64,000 nt of DNA from Rhizophagus irregularis (GCF_026210795.1 NC_089429.1:6853001-6917000), one strand, 5' to 3'; counted from the first letter of the stretch, positions 12,131 to 23,400 are shown. Program-made: numbers and translations. The notes: a model not told the origin generated them from the letters alone.

Positions 12131-12539
12131 TTTTAAGTCAGGCTCTATGCCGGAAGCGTGAAGATTTTGCTTGCTTAATCTATTATTTATGTGTATAAAA
12201 ACAGAGTTTTGTTCCATTAGTTTTATATTTTATACTTTGAGGTCCCGTTATACCGTTGTCTATTTGCAAGTAAGTTAGATTTTTCAATAAATTTATTGTA
12301 TTATTTACAGTTCACTTTAATAAATTCTTCGCTAGTAGTAATTGTTCTGATTTTAAATTACACTTTAAATTTATTATAGAAATTGCTTGATCAAATAGTA
12401 TTACTGTTGAATTCAATATAGTAACAAATACTTTCAAGAATGACATCAAAGTATATTCATTTTTTTTATACTCAATTTTTGAACAAGTTTGCTTCAGTAG
12501 CACATTTTCAGGATCCTAAACATAAGAAGATAGAAAGAA

Positions 12540-12725
12540 ATGCTGTGACTGGTGCTCAAACTGATGGCCAAAATTGGGCCAGTCAGTTTTTCGCTTCAGA
12601 AGAAAAAGGACAATATAAAGACGTATACGCGAAGAACCGATGGCCAAAAATTGGGCCAACTAGTTTTTCGCTTCAAAAGTAAGATGCGAAAAACTGGTGG
12701 CCAAAAATCGGCATTTGGCACAACA
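12540..12725. repeat. GATGGCC-type interspersed repeat, copy 1
   Basis: Three repeats of a unit around GATGGCCAAAATTGGGCC followed by AGTTTTTCGCTTCA lie at about 12562, 12638 and 12695. The same sequences, inverted and diverged, recur at 24660-24842, including an AAAAAGGACAATATAAAG-like linker. The palindromic GGCCAAAATTGGGCC cores point to a MITE-like element. The two overlapping ORFs across it are by-products of the repeat. Confidence 0.5.
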
Positions 12726-12943
12726 TATTCAATATTCTAGCGCTAATGTTTAATAACGATAGATCGTTAGGATGATGGCGTAATTTTTTTCGTCCAAATT
12801 TAACGTTTAAATCATAAAAAATAACATCCAGGTATTTAAAAGGTCCCTTTTATAAAGGATAATTTATTTAATTACTTAAATAGATATATTATTTGGTTTA
12901 TTAACATTATTGTTTTTTACATTTATTTAATAAGTAAATTCAA

Positions 12944-13752
12944 TTGTTAATTAAGAACACAATCTACGAATTCCACATTAGCTACACACCTTTAACATTA
13001 CTACAACACAACGCGCAGGTTTATAGATTCATAGAAAATGGTAGGATTAACACTTGTACTGCTGACCACACAAATTACGAAATTACCAAATGGCATGACA
13101 GTTATACGACGACTGGTTTAATTATTTGGTATATCCATTGGGGACCGGAATCATTGCCAAATTTAACAACCACCATCAATAACACGACCGGCGACCATAA
13201 CACAGTAGAAGTTTCTATTACCCATGAGGCGTTTAATGGATGTATAGAGAGATGGATCGATAATCCACAATAAAAAGATGAGTTTCTTACGATAAGAAAT
13301 GAGATTAAACACAAATCAGAAGTCACGTTCTACACTGATGGGTCATTAGCATATAGAAATGTACAATCGCAGCTCGGTCTAGATACTCAATTATCGATTA
13401 GAGCTGCGTTACTAATCAGTTAGTAAAAGCGAGTTTGTCATTATGGCCCTCTTCTACTAAAGCTGAACTAGTGGCCATCTTCTTAGCACTCCTGGCTGCT
13501 CAATGCTCAGCAACAGTTTAAAATATATATACAGATAGTTAAGCGGCAATATATTCTGTTCATTAATAATATAAAATATTCAACTACGAGGAAATGGTTG
13601 AAACGAAACAACTTTTTTGGTGCTACTCAAAATTGCATGATTATGAGAGAAAACAAATAGTTTTGAAGTTGATTAAAATTAAAGGACACAGTGGTGGTAT
13701 AGAGTTAAATGAACGGGCAGATGAATTAGTGAAAGAAGCTGGAACATTTTGA
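12944..13752 (+). pseudogene. LINE ORF2 fragment with RNase H
   Basis: The first 109 codons (to 13273) are open and precede the RNase H domain. After a stop, FYTDGS at about 13328-13345 supplies the first catalytic aspartate. STKAELVAIFLAL (about 13456-13495) supplies the glutamate and IYTDS (about 13523-13537) the second aspartate. KIKGHSGGIELNERADELV (about 13675-13732) carries the conserved histidine and final aspartate. All active-site positions of an RNase H fold can therefore be located, but stops and frameshifts lie between them, so no active enzyme is made. Retroelement RNase H removes the RNA strand of the RNA/DNA hybrid; that role is family knowledge. Confidence 0.8.
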
Positions 13753-14901
13753 TAATTTATTTAATTATAGTTATTTTAATATGCGTTACTTTCCTCATTT
13801 TCAAAGATATCCGATCGAACAGAAATTTAGAAAATTTGTGAGAAAACTGTCTTTCAAACCCATGTGAATGCAGAGCACTCATTGCTGTCAGTCAATAATT
13901 AATATCAGCCGAACAACTTTATCATAGATCATATTGATTGGGGCATCACATGGACAATTTTCAAACATATTAAAGGGTTCAAATGCAACTCAATGGCGCA
14001 AAACACAAAATTTTTATTTTTATTTTATAATTTTCTCCCGACTACTTACATTATTCCCTATATTTGGCAATCAAGTTAACGTCGCAATTGGCAGAACCGG
14101 TTAATTTGGTACGCGCCGATATTTCGTCATTTGTCAACAACCTAATCGGATTGCATGTCTGTTCTGACACATTTGAAACATTTTGCCATCAAGCCATTAA
14201 ACTCAATCTCTAAGGAATACACAAGAAGAACAATGGACAAACTCCGCACATCGAAGGCTAAAGTAGTCACATTTTTAGGTCATTTAGTAACGTAACTTTT
14301 TAAAAACTTAATTTGAATCACTAGATGTAACGCCATGATTAAATGGGAAAAAGACCATAGCAAAGGTAAACGTTCAATGACTAGCAATCACCAAACGCAA
14401 CCACAATATAAAAAGAGGCGACAACGAAAGCGACATCATATGGATACGAATGATCCGGCTTCAGCTGACCACACTATTATCGTATTAGACAAACCTATCA
14501 ACTGACGTTTTTGCGGACCGTAGAGAGAGCAAGATCATCTAGATATGAACGAAAAGTGGCCGCTTTCACTAAACTATGGACACAAATGGATTTATATGTT
14601 ACCAAAAATATCCTTTATGAATGGGCCTACAATACAAATTCAGTTCTATTTATAATAGGTTGGGCGTTTGTTTTAGATACGATCCATTAAGTTTTGAGAT
14701 ATTTATTGTTAATTTTATTTTGGAATAGCTGGGCTATTATAGATAGATATATATTTTAGGTTAGATAAATTATTTATTTTATTTTATTTTAGGTTAATTT
14801 TTGTTCCTATATTTTAATTCTCGAATCTGTGCTTTAATTACGTTTTTGTAATTATACGAAATCTAATTAATAAATGGTCACGTGTGCATTAAAAAAAAAA
14901 A
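12944..14901 (+). mobile_element. Decayed LINE 3' half with RNase H domain
   Basis: This is the 3' part of a non-LTR retrotransposon on the plus strand. It contains a degraded protein-coding region, an RNase H domain (13322-13752), a further decayed C-terminal region, an AT-rich 3' untranslated region and a terminal run of 12 A at 14890-14901. No reverse transcriptase domain is visible, so the copy is probably 5'-truncated. I could not find a target-site duplication, and the left boundary is uncertain; it may begin within the GATGGCC repeat. Confidence 0.65.
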
Positions 14902-15044
14902 ATCAGTGCGTCATCTTTTAAGAAATAAATCACGTATTCAATTAAATTAAAAATTTTTATAACAAAATGTATAACATCAAAAGAATAAAATATAAACTTA
15001 AATATGATTTTCAAGAATTTTTATTTATAATAAGTAAAAAATAA

Positions 15045-15104
15045 ATTCTTATCCCCAGGAAAACTCAGACGTGTGATCAATTTCTAAAAAATTTTTTATA
15101 GGGG
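15045..15104. mobile_element. Fragment of MITE family 3 (GATCA hairpin)
   Basis: AAACTCAGACGTGTGATCA followed by an A-rich stretch and TTTTTTATAGGGG matches the end of related sequences at 54215-54256 and 57486-57600. It looks like one end of a short element whose ends read CCCTATAAAAAA. It abuts the minisatellite that follows. Confidence 0.5.
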
Positions 15105-15109
15105 TCCGC

Positions 15110-15800
15110 GTCATTTTAGATCCCTCAGCGATAGATCTAATTTCTCTTTATCTGCGAGAATTGACCATCATTTCTTCTCGTCGTATTATTTTTGATACTT
15201 CTGCGAGGGATCTAATTTTGTTTTTTTCCTTCTCGCCGTATTATTTTTGATGCTTCCGCGAGGGATCTAATCTGCATCGTTTTCTTTCTCGCCGTATTAT
15301 TTTTGATGCTTCCGCGAGGGATCTAATCTGCATCGTTTTCTTTCTCGCCGTATTATTTTTGATGCTTCCGCGAGGGATCTAATCTGCATCGTTTTCTTTC
15401 TCGCCGTATTATTTTTGATGCTTCCGCGAGGGATCTAATCTGCATCGTTTTCTTTCTCGCCGTATTATTTTTGATGCTTCCGCGAGGGATCTAATCTGCA
15501 TCGTTTTCTTTCTCGCCGTATTATTTTTGATGCTTCCGCGAGGGATCTAATCTGCATCGTTTTCTTTCTCGCCGTATTATTTTTGATGCTTCCGTGAGGG
15601 ATCTAATCTGCATCGTTTTCTTTCTCGCCGTATTATTTTTGATATTTCCGCGAGGGATCTTATTTCGCTTTATCTGTATCGTTTTCTTCTCGCCGTATAA
15701 TTTTTGATGCTTCCGCGAGGGATCTAATTTCGCTTTATCTGCGAGAATTGACCATCATTTTCTTCTCGCAGTATTATTTTAGATAACTTAGCGAGAGATG
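15110..15800. repeat. 56-bp minisatellite
   Basis: About seven near-identical 56-bp units cover roughly 15230-15650 (GCATCG starts at 15274, 15330, 15386, 15442, 15498, 15554 and 15610). Each unit contains CTTTCTCGCCGTATTATT, GATGCTTCCGCGAGG and GATCTAAT. CTCGC and GCGAG can pair within the unit. More diverged units flank both sides. The outermost left and right units share TTATCTGCGAGAATTGACC, so the array expanded from the middle of an older, longer-period arrangement. The units are richer in GC than their surroundings. No reading frame persists. Confidence 0.95.
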
Positions 15801-17680
15801 TAAAGATCGATAAGTTTGGGAGTATCTTTATAATAATTTGTATTTGGTATTAACCATATCTAAGGGTATTTTTTCACATTTCCAAATTCTCTCTCATCAT
15901 GGCATGTTTAAATACTGATAAAATGTTAGTCCCCATCAGGAGTTATAAACATAAACAATTGTTTCATATATTACAATACATTTGAAGAATCAACATAATC
16001 GTTAATTAGTAATTTTACCTAAAAAAGGATAAGCATAGCTAAATTAAATCAACGACTTTTCTATTAAAATTAACAATAGACACATGCATCAAAACAAAGT
16101 TCATTTTCTTTTAAAAAAAAAGTTACAAAACAATAAAATATTACTTTTGCGAACAATTATAAAAAAAAAGAATTATTTTTTTCTTTATAATAGGGCTTTT
16201 GATTTATTCGAATAATAAATTTAGAACAATTATAAATTTATAGTACTACTTTTTAAAGAACAATATCTTGCAGGTATTAATTATTATTATATTTTACAGA
16301 TTTAAATTTTTAGAAAATTTGTAGTTAATTTTTAAGAAAAAGGTAAAAAATTTTAGGATTGTTTTTACTGGAACAATGCCTCCAGTTTCAAAAATCTTTT
16401 TATAGTTGTAATATACCTATAAACAATAGGTTTGATTTCAAAAGTCATTATTAAAGATTTTATAAGTTAAGAACATTAATAATTGAAGAAAAAATTTTTA
16501 TTTTATATATGCAAATGAAATTTATTTATAAATATATGAGTTATCCAAATTCGAAATCAGTGGTGTTAGTAGCTAATTCCTATTATTATCGCTATACAAT
16601 GTTCTGATTCCTGAAGTAGAAATGTATCAATAGCGTAACTTTTGTAAAATATGCAGGACAAATAGATATCGTATGAGTCGATATTTTTACTCAATAATGT
16701 ATCAATAACGTAACTCTTTCACAATAATATATACTCCTCTGGTACACTTCGGACTAATAAAAGTACTATAAATATTACGTTTTTTGGCTAGTTGATCAAA
16801 ATTTACATCTTTTTTTAAAATCTATATAATTGGATCGTTCCCATATTGAGAAGAGATGTATAGATAAAATTTTGAGAACGGATAATCAGAAATTCAATCC
16901 TTTCTCTGGAGTTTTTCATTAGGCCAACAGGGCGAGGAGGTGAAATCACTTTTGCGAGAAAGTTGGAGTTGCCTGGTGTAGTGGAAAATATTTGTCCAAG
17001 ATAGGACGAGAGATTCCTCTTAAGACAAATTCAGCCGATAGATTTATTCTCATAACATGCGGTTATTTTTAAATAATATATATATATATACAGTATATAC
17101 TATATATAGTGATTGTCACCAGTAAGAAAATAAAATACTTGTACAAAGTGAAATCATGTAAAAATTTGTGAAATTTCACGCGCAAAAATGAAATTAAAAA
17201 TTTGTGAATAATTATGATATAGTACTATAATATATTTAGTACATTTTTTTGATGATTTTAAAACATTAATAAATTAAGAGTTTGTTTTTTAATTGTAACA
17301 ATTAATAATTTTATAAACTAAGAAAGGAAGTAAAAGTAATTATGGAATTTGCTTTTATAATAAAAATTGGCAAAAATTGAAAAATTTAATTATGAATTAG
17401 AATAATAAGTCTATATATATATGAAAGACGAATCTATAGAAGAGAAATGAAATAAATACGAATTATTATTATTGATTCATGCCCCGACACTTGTCAGGGA
17501 TGATAGCAAATCTTATGCATAAATATTTATTATGCATAATAAGTAATTTTGTTTGGTAAATAAGGAAAGGTGTTATAGGTGTCAAGGTGAATTGCAATAA
17601 TTGCAAAACATAAATTTTCTTATTAAATCTATAATGATTTCAAGTATTTATATGCGAATAAAATTGGAAGACTTGATTCA
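15801..17680. other. Gene-free stretch
   Basis: No coding region is supported. Short direct repeats around ATGTATCAATA.CGTAACT occur at about 16621 and 16698. A tRNA-like box at 16975-17040 is discussed among the rejected items. An (AT)n run lies at about 17077-17110. Confidence 0.45.
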
Positions 17681-17792
17681 CCAAGTTTTGAACCATATAA
17701 ATCATAAGATTCCCCAAGTTTTGAGCCATTTAAATCATATGATTTTGAACCATATAAATCATAAGGTTTTGAACCATATAAATCATATGATA
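17681..17792. repeat. 24-31 bp minisatellite with ATCATATGAT palindromes
   Basis: Four to five units of TTTTGAACCATATAAATCAT follow one another, the last ones with a 24-bp period. Joins create ATCATATGAT and similar palindromes. ORFs on both strands here are only translations of the repeat (for example YDLYGSK units on the minus strand). Confidence 0.85.
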
Positions 17793-18650
17793 TTAAGTTT
17801 TTAACAAAATGTGTTTTATGCATGAATTTGATAAAGGTTTACAATTTTATTAAATGTTTGTAAGATTTATAAAATTTTATTAATTAGATATACTAAATGA
17901 TAATTTCGCTCTGAAGATGACTTTTTTTTTGTCGTATATATACAAAAAAACTCAACTATACCGCTACATACATTACATACCATATATTCGTTGATCCCTT
18001 TCTAATTCGAAATACAAAAGATTTCCAATCAGGGTAAAAATAGCTGAAAAGTTATTTTTGGTTCATTCTAGTAAGAAATGAATAAAATTGTTTATATTTA
18101 AAGTTATTTATAAATTTTTTTTCTTTGTTTCCAATATTTTGCTTTTTTTTTATACGATGATCTAAGTATGATTGTCCTTGTATTAATTGTCATTGTGTCC
18201 AAAAACGTTAAAGATCATTTGATTCTTTGAAGTCGCGAATACCAAACATATAATCTAAATTATTTTTAGTAAAACATTAAATGCAGAGGCAATAAATAAA
18301 GGGCGTCACAAGTTTCATAATATATTTTATCTTTTCGGAGGTAGCGCATGAAACATTTATCCCGTAATTATTATTTATTACTTCTTTTTAAATGAACAGT
18401 AGGATTGATTTATTATTTGTGCATTAATTAACTGCATCATCTTTTCGAAAGAATTCTATCACGCTACCTAAATATTATGAACAATCATTTGGTTGAAGTC
18501 AGAATGTACTAGCGATAAAAATTATTTTAGTACCCTTATAATATACTATTTTTAAAAGGTCTATGATTAATATATAAAGCTCACGTAATACAGTATTACA
18601 GTATTTAAAATGTAAATACATAGAGTTTGGTATATACTGTATAACTATGC
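17793..18650. other. Gene-free stretch
   Basis: No feature is recognised. The sequence is AT-rich with scattered homopolymers. Confidence 0.4.
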
Positions 18651-19190
18651 AGACGTAAAGCATGAATTCTTCTATAATATTATATCTCCGTAGGATATTG
18701 CGCCAGCAGCTTTTGCAAAAGATCCTAGAGATGCGAATTTTTATATTAATATAAAATTTGATAAGTTCTAGACTTGACGAATTTCAGATTTGGCTTCTCA
18801 ATGCATCCAAATCTGACTTGTTCAATAGAAGTTCATCTCAGTTCATCTCTCATGACAATGAAGTCTAACACTTGGGTTTTTGAGCATTGATATTAATGTA
18901 GATACAAACGATGGGTACTATGATCAATTGAATTAGCTTAGCGATATTCTTATCGCTAGCAGTTATACCATCGATTTCTTCTATTAAGATATTTATTAAG
19001 TTTAATTTGTTGTGAAAAAAACACTCGAATGCACGTGATCCGGTGATCTGTAGTAATTGACGTATTTTTTGTTGCCACCTTGCCACCTTATAAAATTTTC
19101 TGACATGGTCAAAAAAGAAAGTTGATTATAGAAGTTAGTTGTACTGTACATACTGTACTGGACCAAATCAATTATCAGCCACACTAGAAA
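18650..19190 (-). pseudogene. RFC1-like clamp-loader pseudogene, copy c
   Basis: A 73-codon minus-strand ORF (19086-18865) contains EEIDGITASDKNIAKLIQLI, then IVPIVCIYININAQKPK. This matches RFC1 around Walker B (DEVDGM) and the following KKTKVPIICICND segment, with the KKTK part deleted. Downstream, 18660-18860 aligns with copies a and b (GACTTGTTCAATAGAAGTTC, GGTACTATGATCAATTGAA). This copy is shorter and more diverged than a or b and lacks the extra segment they share. Only the region around Walker B survives. Confidence 0.65.
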
Positions 19191-19880
19191 AATTTTGTCG
19201 CGTCTTTAATATTTATATAATTTTGACCAATAAAGTTAACAAATCAAATTAAATAAGACAAAATGAAAAATTTTATTTTATTAAGCATTATAGAATAATT
19301 ACAGTAATGAGAAAGTTGTAAGGTACGAAATTTTCTTTTTGATATTTTGTTACTAGAAAGGTGTAAAAGTCATGGTATTTGATTAGGAAGGAGTAAGAAA
19401 CATGATAAGTGAAATTTAATGTTTTTTAATATTTTATTACTAAGAAGGTATATAGATACGAAATTTTCTCCATAAATATAAAAGCTAAATTCAATAAAAA
19501 TTAGATATATATAAGAGTTCCATAGTCCATACCCACCAAGTATTTTATTTGGTCTCCATTTAGTTTTCAAGTTTTCAAAAAATAGTATACTTTGACCAAA
19601 GTATCAAAATTATGCTCTAAACTTTTGTAATAGTTATCAAACCAGTAATAAATAAACTTAATAATAATAATTTTCAACTACTTTTCGTTTGAAATTTTTT
19701 TAAAAAAAAGAATCATTACTGTTAAACAATTGATGCGCCGCCACAATTTTTTTTTTAAATAGTCAAAACCAATACAGCGTGTAATACAGTATGTACAGTA
19801 CAACAAACTTCTATAATAGATGCTACACGAAATGTGTGGCTGATGATAAGAATTTTGTTTTGTATTTTTTGAACCAATCA
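19100..19880. repeat. Inverted repeat pair with GTTGTACTGTACATACTGTA
   Basis: A block near 19126-19160 (TATAGAAGTTAGTTGTACTG, then TACATACTGTA) recurs inverted near 19787-19818, and CAGCCACAC also appears in both arms, about 650 bp apart. The spacer holds a duplicated AT-rich piece (ATTTTATTACTA.AA.GGT at about 19345 and 19430). It may be the ends of a decayed element or a consequence of inverted duplication of the RFC1-like unit. No ORF across it is convincing. Confidence 0.4.
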
Positions 19881-19949
19881 TAAGAGGAAACACGTGCTAA
19901 TCTGTGCTAATCTGATAAATGTTTTTCTCCACAGTTTTGTTTTATCATA

Positions 19950-20275
19950 AATATTTAGCAATTAGTCCTGAATCGGACCGTACTATTCTAAATCCAGAGG
20001 ACAGAATTCTTTAGGATAGGGTATGTTCAATTTTAAATTTGTAAATTTAAAATATAATAAATAAAAAATTTTTATGTATTTTAATACATAATTTTCGTAC
20101 CGTAATTTTGTAGTTGGCGCCTTTATTCAAGTCGAAATTGTTTGTTTAGCGGTGTGAAACCATTATTATGAGGTTTATTAATGTCTTTATGACAAGAGAT
20201 ATTCAAAATCATCAAAGAAACATCTTTACGATCTTTTAATTTAAAGATTTAAGAAAATGATGTATAGTATATAAA
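19950..20275 (+). pseudogene. Degraded exon pair upstream of RFC1-like copy d
   Basis: This is the inverted counterpart of 11690-12130. An exon-like piece ends in AGAGGACAGAATTC before a GTATGT donor at about 20021. The AT-rich intron shares ATTTTCGTACCGTAATTTTG-type sequence with the other locus. Beyond it lies ATGACAAGAGATATTC, corresponding to GACAAGAGTC at the other locus, shortened by a deletion. Its place directly before copy d suggests a 5' leader of that unit, although homology to RFC1 itself is not evident. Confidence 0.4.
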
Positions 20276-20329
20276 GTTTCTTGAATAATCATAAAATTAT
20301 CGTAATAAAGAATTCTTAATTCTTACCAT

Positions 20330-21640
20330 TAAATCAGGATTCAGACGATGATACAATGCCTCCAAAGTTAAGAATCCTCTGCTTCAATACCACGTCAATC
20401 AATACGGCTTAATCGAAAAGAACTAAGAAAGAACACAAGCGCTCTGTTGCCAATGTAAAATAAGGATGATGATTTATCCGATTGATTTATCCGATAAAAT
20501 TGATCTCCTCGAATCACTTAAGAAAACCCAAGGTATTTTTATCTTAAAACTCTTAGGTATTTGAATAAACTCCAGAAAAAACACTAAAAGCAATAACTAA
20601 TTAACGCTCATCAAAAGGTAATGATGACGATTCTGTATTAAAAGAAAAATCAAATCGGGGGTGAAAAAAAATCGAAAAAGAAAATCAAAAAAAGAAAATA
20701 ATTGTGGACGATGCGTTCGCCTAAGAAAGGGACGAAGTGACGTTGACGTACTGTATGTGAAATTGTCACTTTCACCTCCAAGAACATGAAATGTGAACAA
20801 AATGAAGTGTTATTACTCCTGAGAAAACTTATAAAAGTTGAGGAGATGACTTACTTGGTTCTTAGAAGCTCAAGACTTCGTCAAACGTCTCAAGGGTCGG
20901 GTCACTTTACAGTCTAGTTTTTAAACTTTGTCGGATAAGATCCAGGACCAAAGAAAATCAAAAAATTGAAACTCCTACTTCGGCTTTTTAGAGTTCTTCC
21001 GAGAAATCGGATGATGTTATAGATAAATCTTAAAATCAAAAACTCTAAGCTCCTATCAAGAGTACAATTATTGCAGTCGCTTAACCTACTTCGCCGAATC
21101 ATTCGCTTAATTGCGGACAGAAAAATATTATCAAAATCTCTCAGAAATTTTTTGGTAATCAAAATCTTGTGAAAAATATGGGGAAGATGGCTTTAGCGAG
21201 CAAGATAAAACTTAAGAGCAAGGAATGTATGTTTACATGTTAATTACTGGGTCTCCCAGAATCGGAAAGACATCAACTGTTCATCTTAGTTGTAAATACT
21301 CAAAGGCACAAAGTGGTGAGCTCTCGTGTTCGTTCAATTAGTGATAATTCTAAAGGATTCGCATGATCAATTCGTAAATCTCAAGAGCAACAAAATTCAG
21401 TATTGTCTCATATTCGTCTGTATATATCAATGCTAGTGATGCTCGAAGCGGAGTTTATCAAAGTAGCAACAAAAATACATCGATTACTATGCAAATATAG
21501 AGAAAAGAAACGCTTATATAATGGATGAAATTGGTGATATGTCTGCTGATGACAAGAGAAGTATCGCTGATTGATCAAGAAAACAAAAATTTTTATCGTT
21601 CATACCAACCATTCAGTATTTATTCCATATATTACGACTG
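20330..21640 (+). pseudogene. RFC1-like clamp-loader pseudogene, copy d
   Basis: This plus-strand remnant retains the best ATPase core. TEKYYQNLSEI at about 21115-21150 is the segment before the core. GSPRIGKTS at 21250-21276 is a Walker A match in the context LITGSPRIGKTSTVHLSC. YINASDARS, with NASDARS at 21429-21449, is the RFC1 NASDTR box. AYIMDEIGDMSADDKRSI (DEIGD at 21524-21538) is Walker B, and IKKTKIFIVHTNH follows. An earlier piece, MTYLVLRSSR at about 20850, may be a relic of the RFC1 BRCT domain, but this is weak. RFC1 uses ATP to open and load the sliding clamp in the nucleus. Many stops and frame changes make this copy non-functional. Confidence 0.75.
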
Positions 21641-21649
21641 GACGTCAAC

Positions 21650-22514
21650 ATCTTAGGAATCTTCAAGATCTAAAGGGACCCTCTAAATCCACTATTTCAC
21701 GAAACAAACAAAAAGGAAAGAACTAAGAAATCAAATTCTATTCCAAGTAGTAAAAGATCGATATGAAACTTTAGCTATAAGTGTTCACCACAACCGCCAT
21801 CAGGATCCTCAAGATCTAAAGGGGGGCCCTCTAAATCCACTATTTCACGAAACAAACAAAAAGAAAGAACTAAGCAATCAAATTCTATTCCAAGAAGTAA
21901 AAGATTGATATGAAACTTTAGCTATAAGTGTTCACCACAACCACCATCAGGATCCTCAAGATCTAAAGGGGCCATCTAAATCCACTATTTCACGAAACAA
22001 ACAAAGGAAAAGAAAGAACTAAGAAATCAAATTCTGTTCCAAGAAGTAAAAGATCGATATGAAACTTTAGCTGTAAGTGTTCACCACAACTGCCATCAGG
22101 ATCCTCAAGATCTATAGAGGTCCTCTAAATCCATTATTTCACGAAACAAACAAAAGGAAAGAAAGAACTAAGAAATCAAATTATATTCCAAGAAGTAAAA
22201 GATTGATATGAAACTTTAGCTATAAGTGTTCACCACAGCCGCCATCAGGATCCTCAAGATCTAAAGGGGCCCTCTAAATCCACTATTTCACGAAACAAAC
22301 AACAGGAAAGAAAGAACTAAGCAATCAAATTCTATTCCAAGAAGTAAAAGATCGATATGAAACTTTAGCTGTAAGTGTTCACCACAACCGCCATCAGGAT
22401 CCTCAAGATCTAAAGGGATCCTTTAAATCCACTATTTCACGAAACGAAAGAAAGAACTAGGCAATCAAATTCTACTCCAAGAAGTAAATGATCGATATGA
22501 AACTTTAGCTGTAA
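21650..22514 (+). repeat. 147-149 bp tandem array downstream of copy d
   Basis: About six units start with a CAGGATCCTCAAGATCTAAA-like sequence at roughly 21650, 21801, 21948, 22097, 22246 and 22395. Each contains ACTATTTCACGAAACAAAC, a purine-rich stretch and GATATGAAACTTTAGCT, and ends TGTTCACCACAACC. Spacings alternate between 147 and 149 bp, so a reading frame is kept over one junction but lost over the next. Each unit also holds an open stretch reading ILFQEVKDRYETLA. The array may derive from coding sequence that later expanded as a minisatellite. The last unit is shortened and leads into a CAC-rich region. Confidence 0.92.
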
Positions 22515-22829
22515 GTGTTCACCACAACCTCCACCACAACCACAATCACTACCACAACAACAACCGCAACCCCATTACCACAACCAGTACCACAAAAAAA
22601 GAAATTACCGTTACTATCTATTACTACGACCCCAACCCAACTACGTGTTTATTACCAATCATATGAATATTATCAAACACCATTATCACCACCACAATTG
22701 AATAACTGGACAATGCATCAACTGCCTTATTTATACCAACCACAACAACTATCACTACACTATGAACAATACGTACCAGCAGTAACACTTACCTTAACTA
22801 TTTGTAAATTACCATCTCATATCATGTGA
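22515..22829 (+). other. CCA/CAA-rich low-complexity ORF
   Basis: A 104-codon open frame starts with about 20 Thr-rich residues encoded by ACCACAA repeats and continues with Pro, Gln and Tyr-rich sequence. Alternative frames give His/Asn or Pro/Gln-rich peptides, as expected for an (ACC/ACA)n tract. It is continuous with the end of the tandem array. I see no domain, and coding is doubtful. It could be a decayed low-complexity tail of the copy d transcript. Confidence 0.25.
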
Positions 22830-22889
22830 AGATAACCATTATCACTATCACAATTGCTACGTGATAAAGTATACTTTACTCCTGCATAG

Positions 22890-23400
22890 TTGTAGTAAAA
22901 GAACTTTATTGATGAAGTTAAGCTCGAGAGTGTTTCGCGCGTAACGAGAATTATTATGTGATATATTTTTTTTTTTATCTTGTGTAATTAAAAGAGATGG
23001 GAAAGGTATATGAGTTGTTGAGTAGGGATGTAATCTATTTATTTCTTGGTCATTTGATGTGGGAAGAAAAAAAGTTAACGAAGTTGTAGATCAAGTGTGT
23101 TTGGTGTGTAACGTGAATTATTATTTGATGAATTTTTTTTATTTTGTGTAGTTAAGATGGGCAGGTACATGAATCGATGAGTAGTGCATAATAGAGGAGT
23201 GTTTAGAATGTGATCTATTTATTTTGTGTGATGAAACGAAGGCTAAATTTCTTATTTATGAAGCAAGATCAAGAGTGGCGAGCAATGAGGATTATTATTT
23301 TATGTATTTTTTTTCCTTATCTTGTTTAGTTAAAAGGAAGGGAAGGTATATTGATCATTGAAGTGTTAATGAAGAATGTGTAGACAATGTAAGATTTTTC
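22890..23400 (+). repeat. Three tandem copies of the RFC1-like 3'-flank module
   Basis: Three diverged units of about 165-180 bp begin near 22905, 23055 and 23230. Each has a GAGTGTTT..GCG.GTAACGAG-like start, an ATTATTATTTGATGTATTTT-like middle, a TTGTGTAGTTAA stretch, a GGGAAGGTATATGA-like part and an AGATCAAGTGTG-like end. They correspond in reverse orientation to 1160-1440 and 4560-4800, downstream of copies a and b. This ties copy d to the same duplicated unit, although RFC1 motifs themselves do not reach here. Confidence 0.6.

Noticed and set aside
16960-17045. Possible tRNA gene or tRNA-derived repeat (TGGTGTAGTGG box A-like, ACAAATTC box B-like)
   Set aside because: A box A-like stretch is present, but the anticodon stem would have a 6-nt loop, the T arm is poor and no acceptor stem pairs. 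No A tail or target duplication is found.
17629-17823. ORF with YDLYGSK repeats on the minus strand
   Set aside because: It is a translation of the 24-31 bp minisatellite; the opposite strand is open as well.
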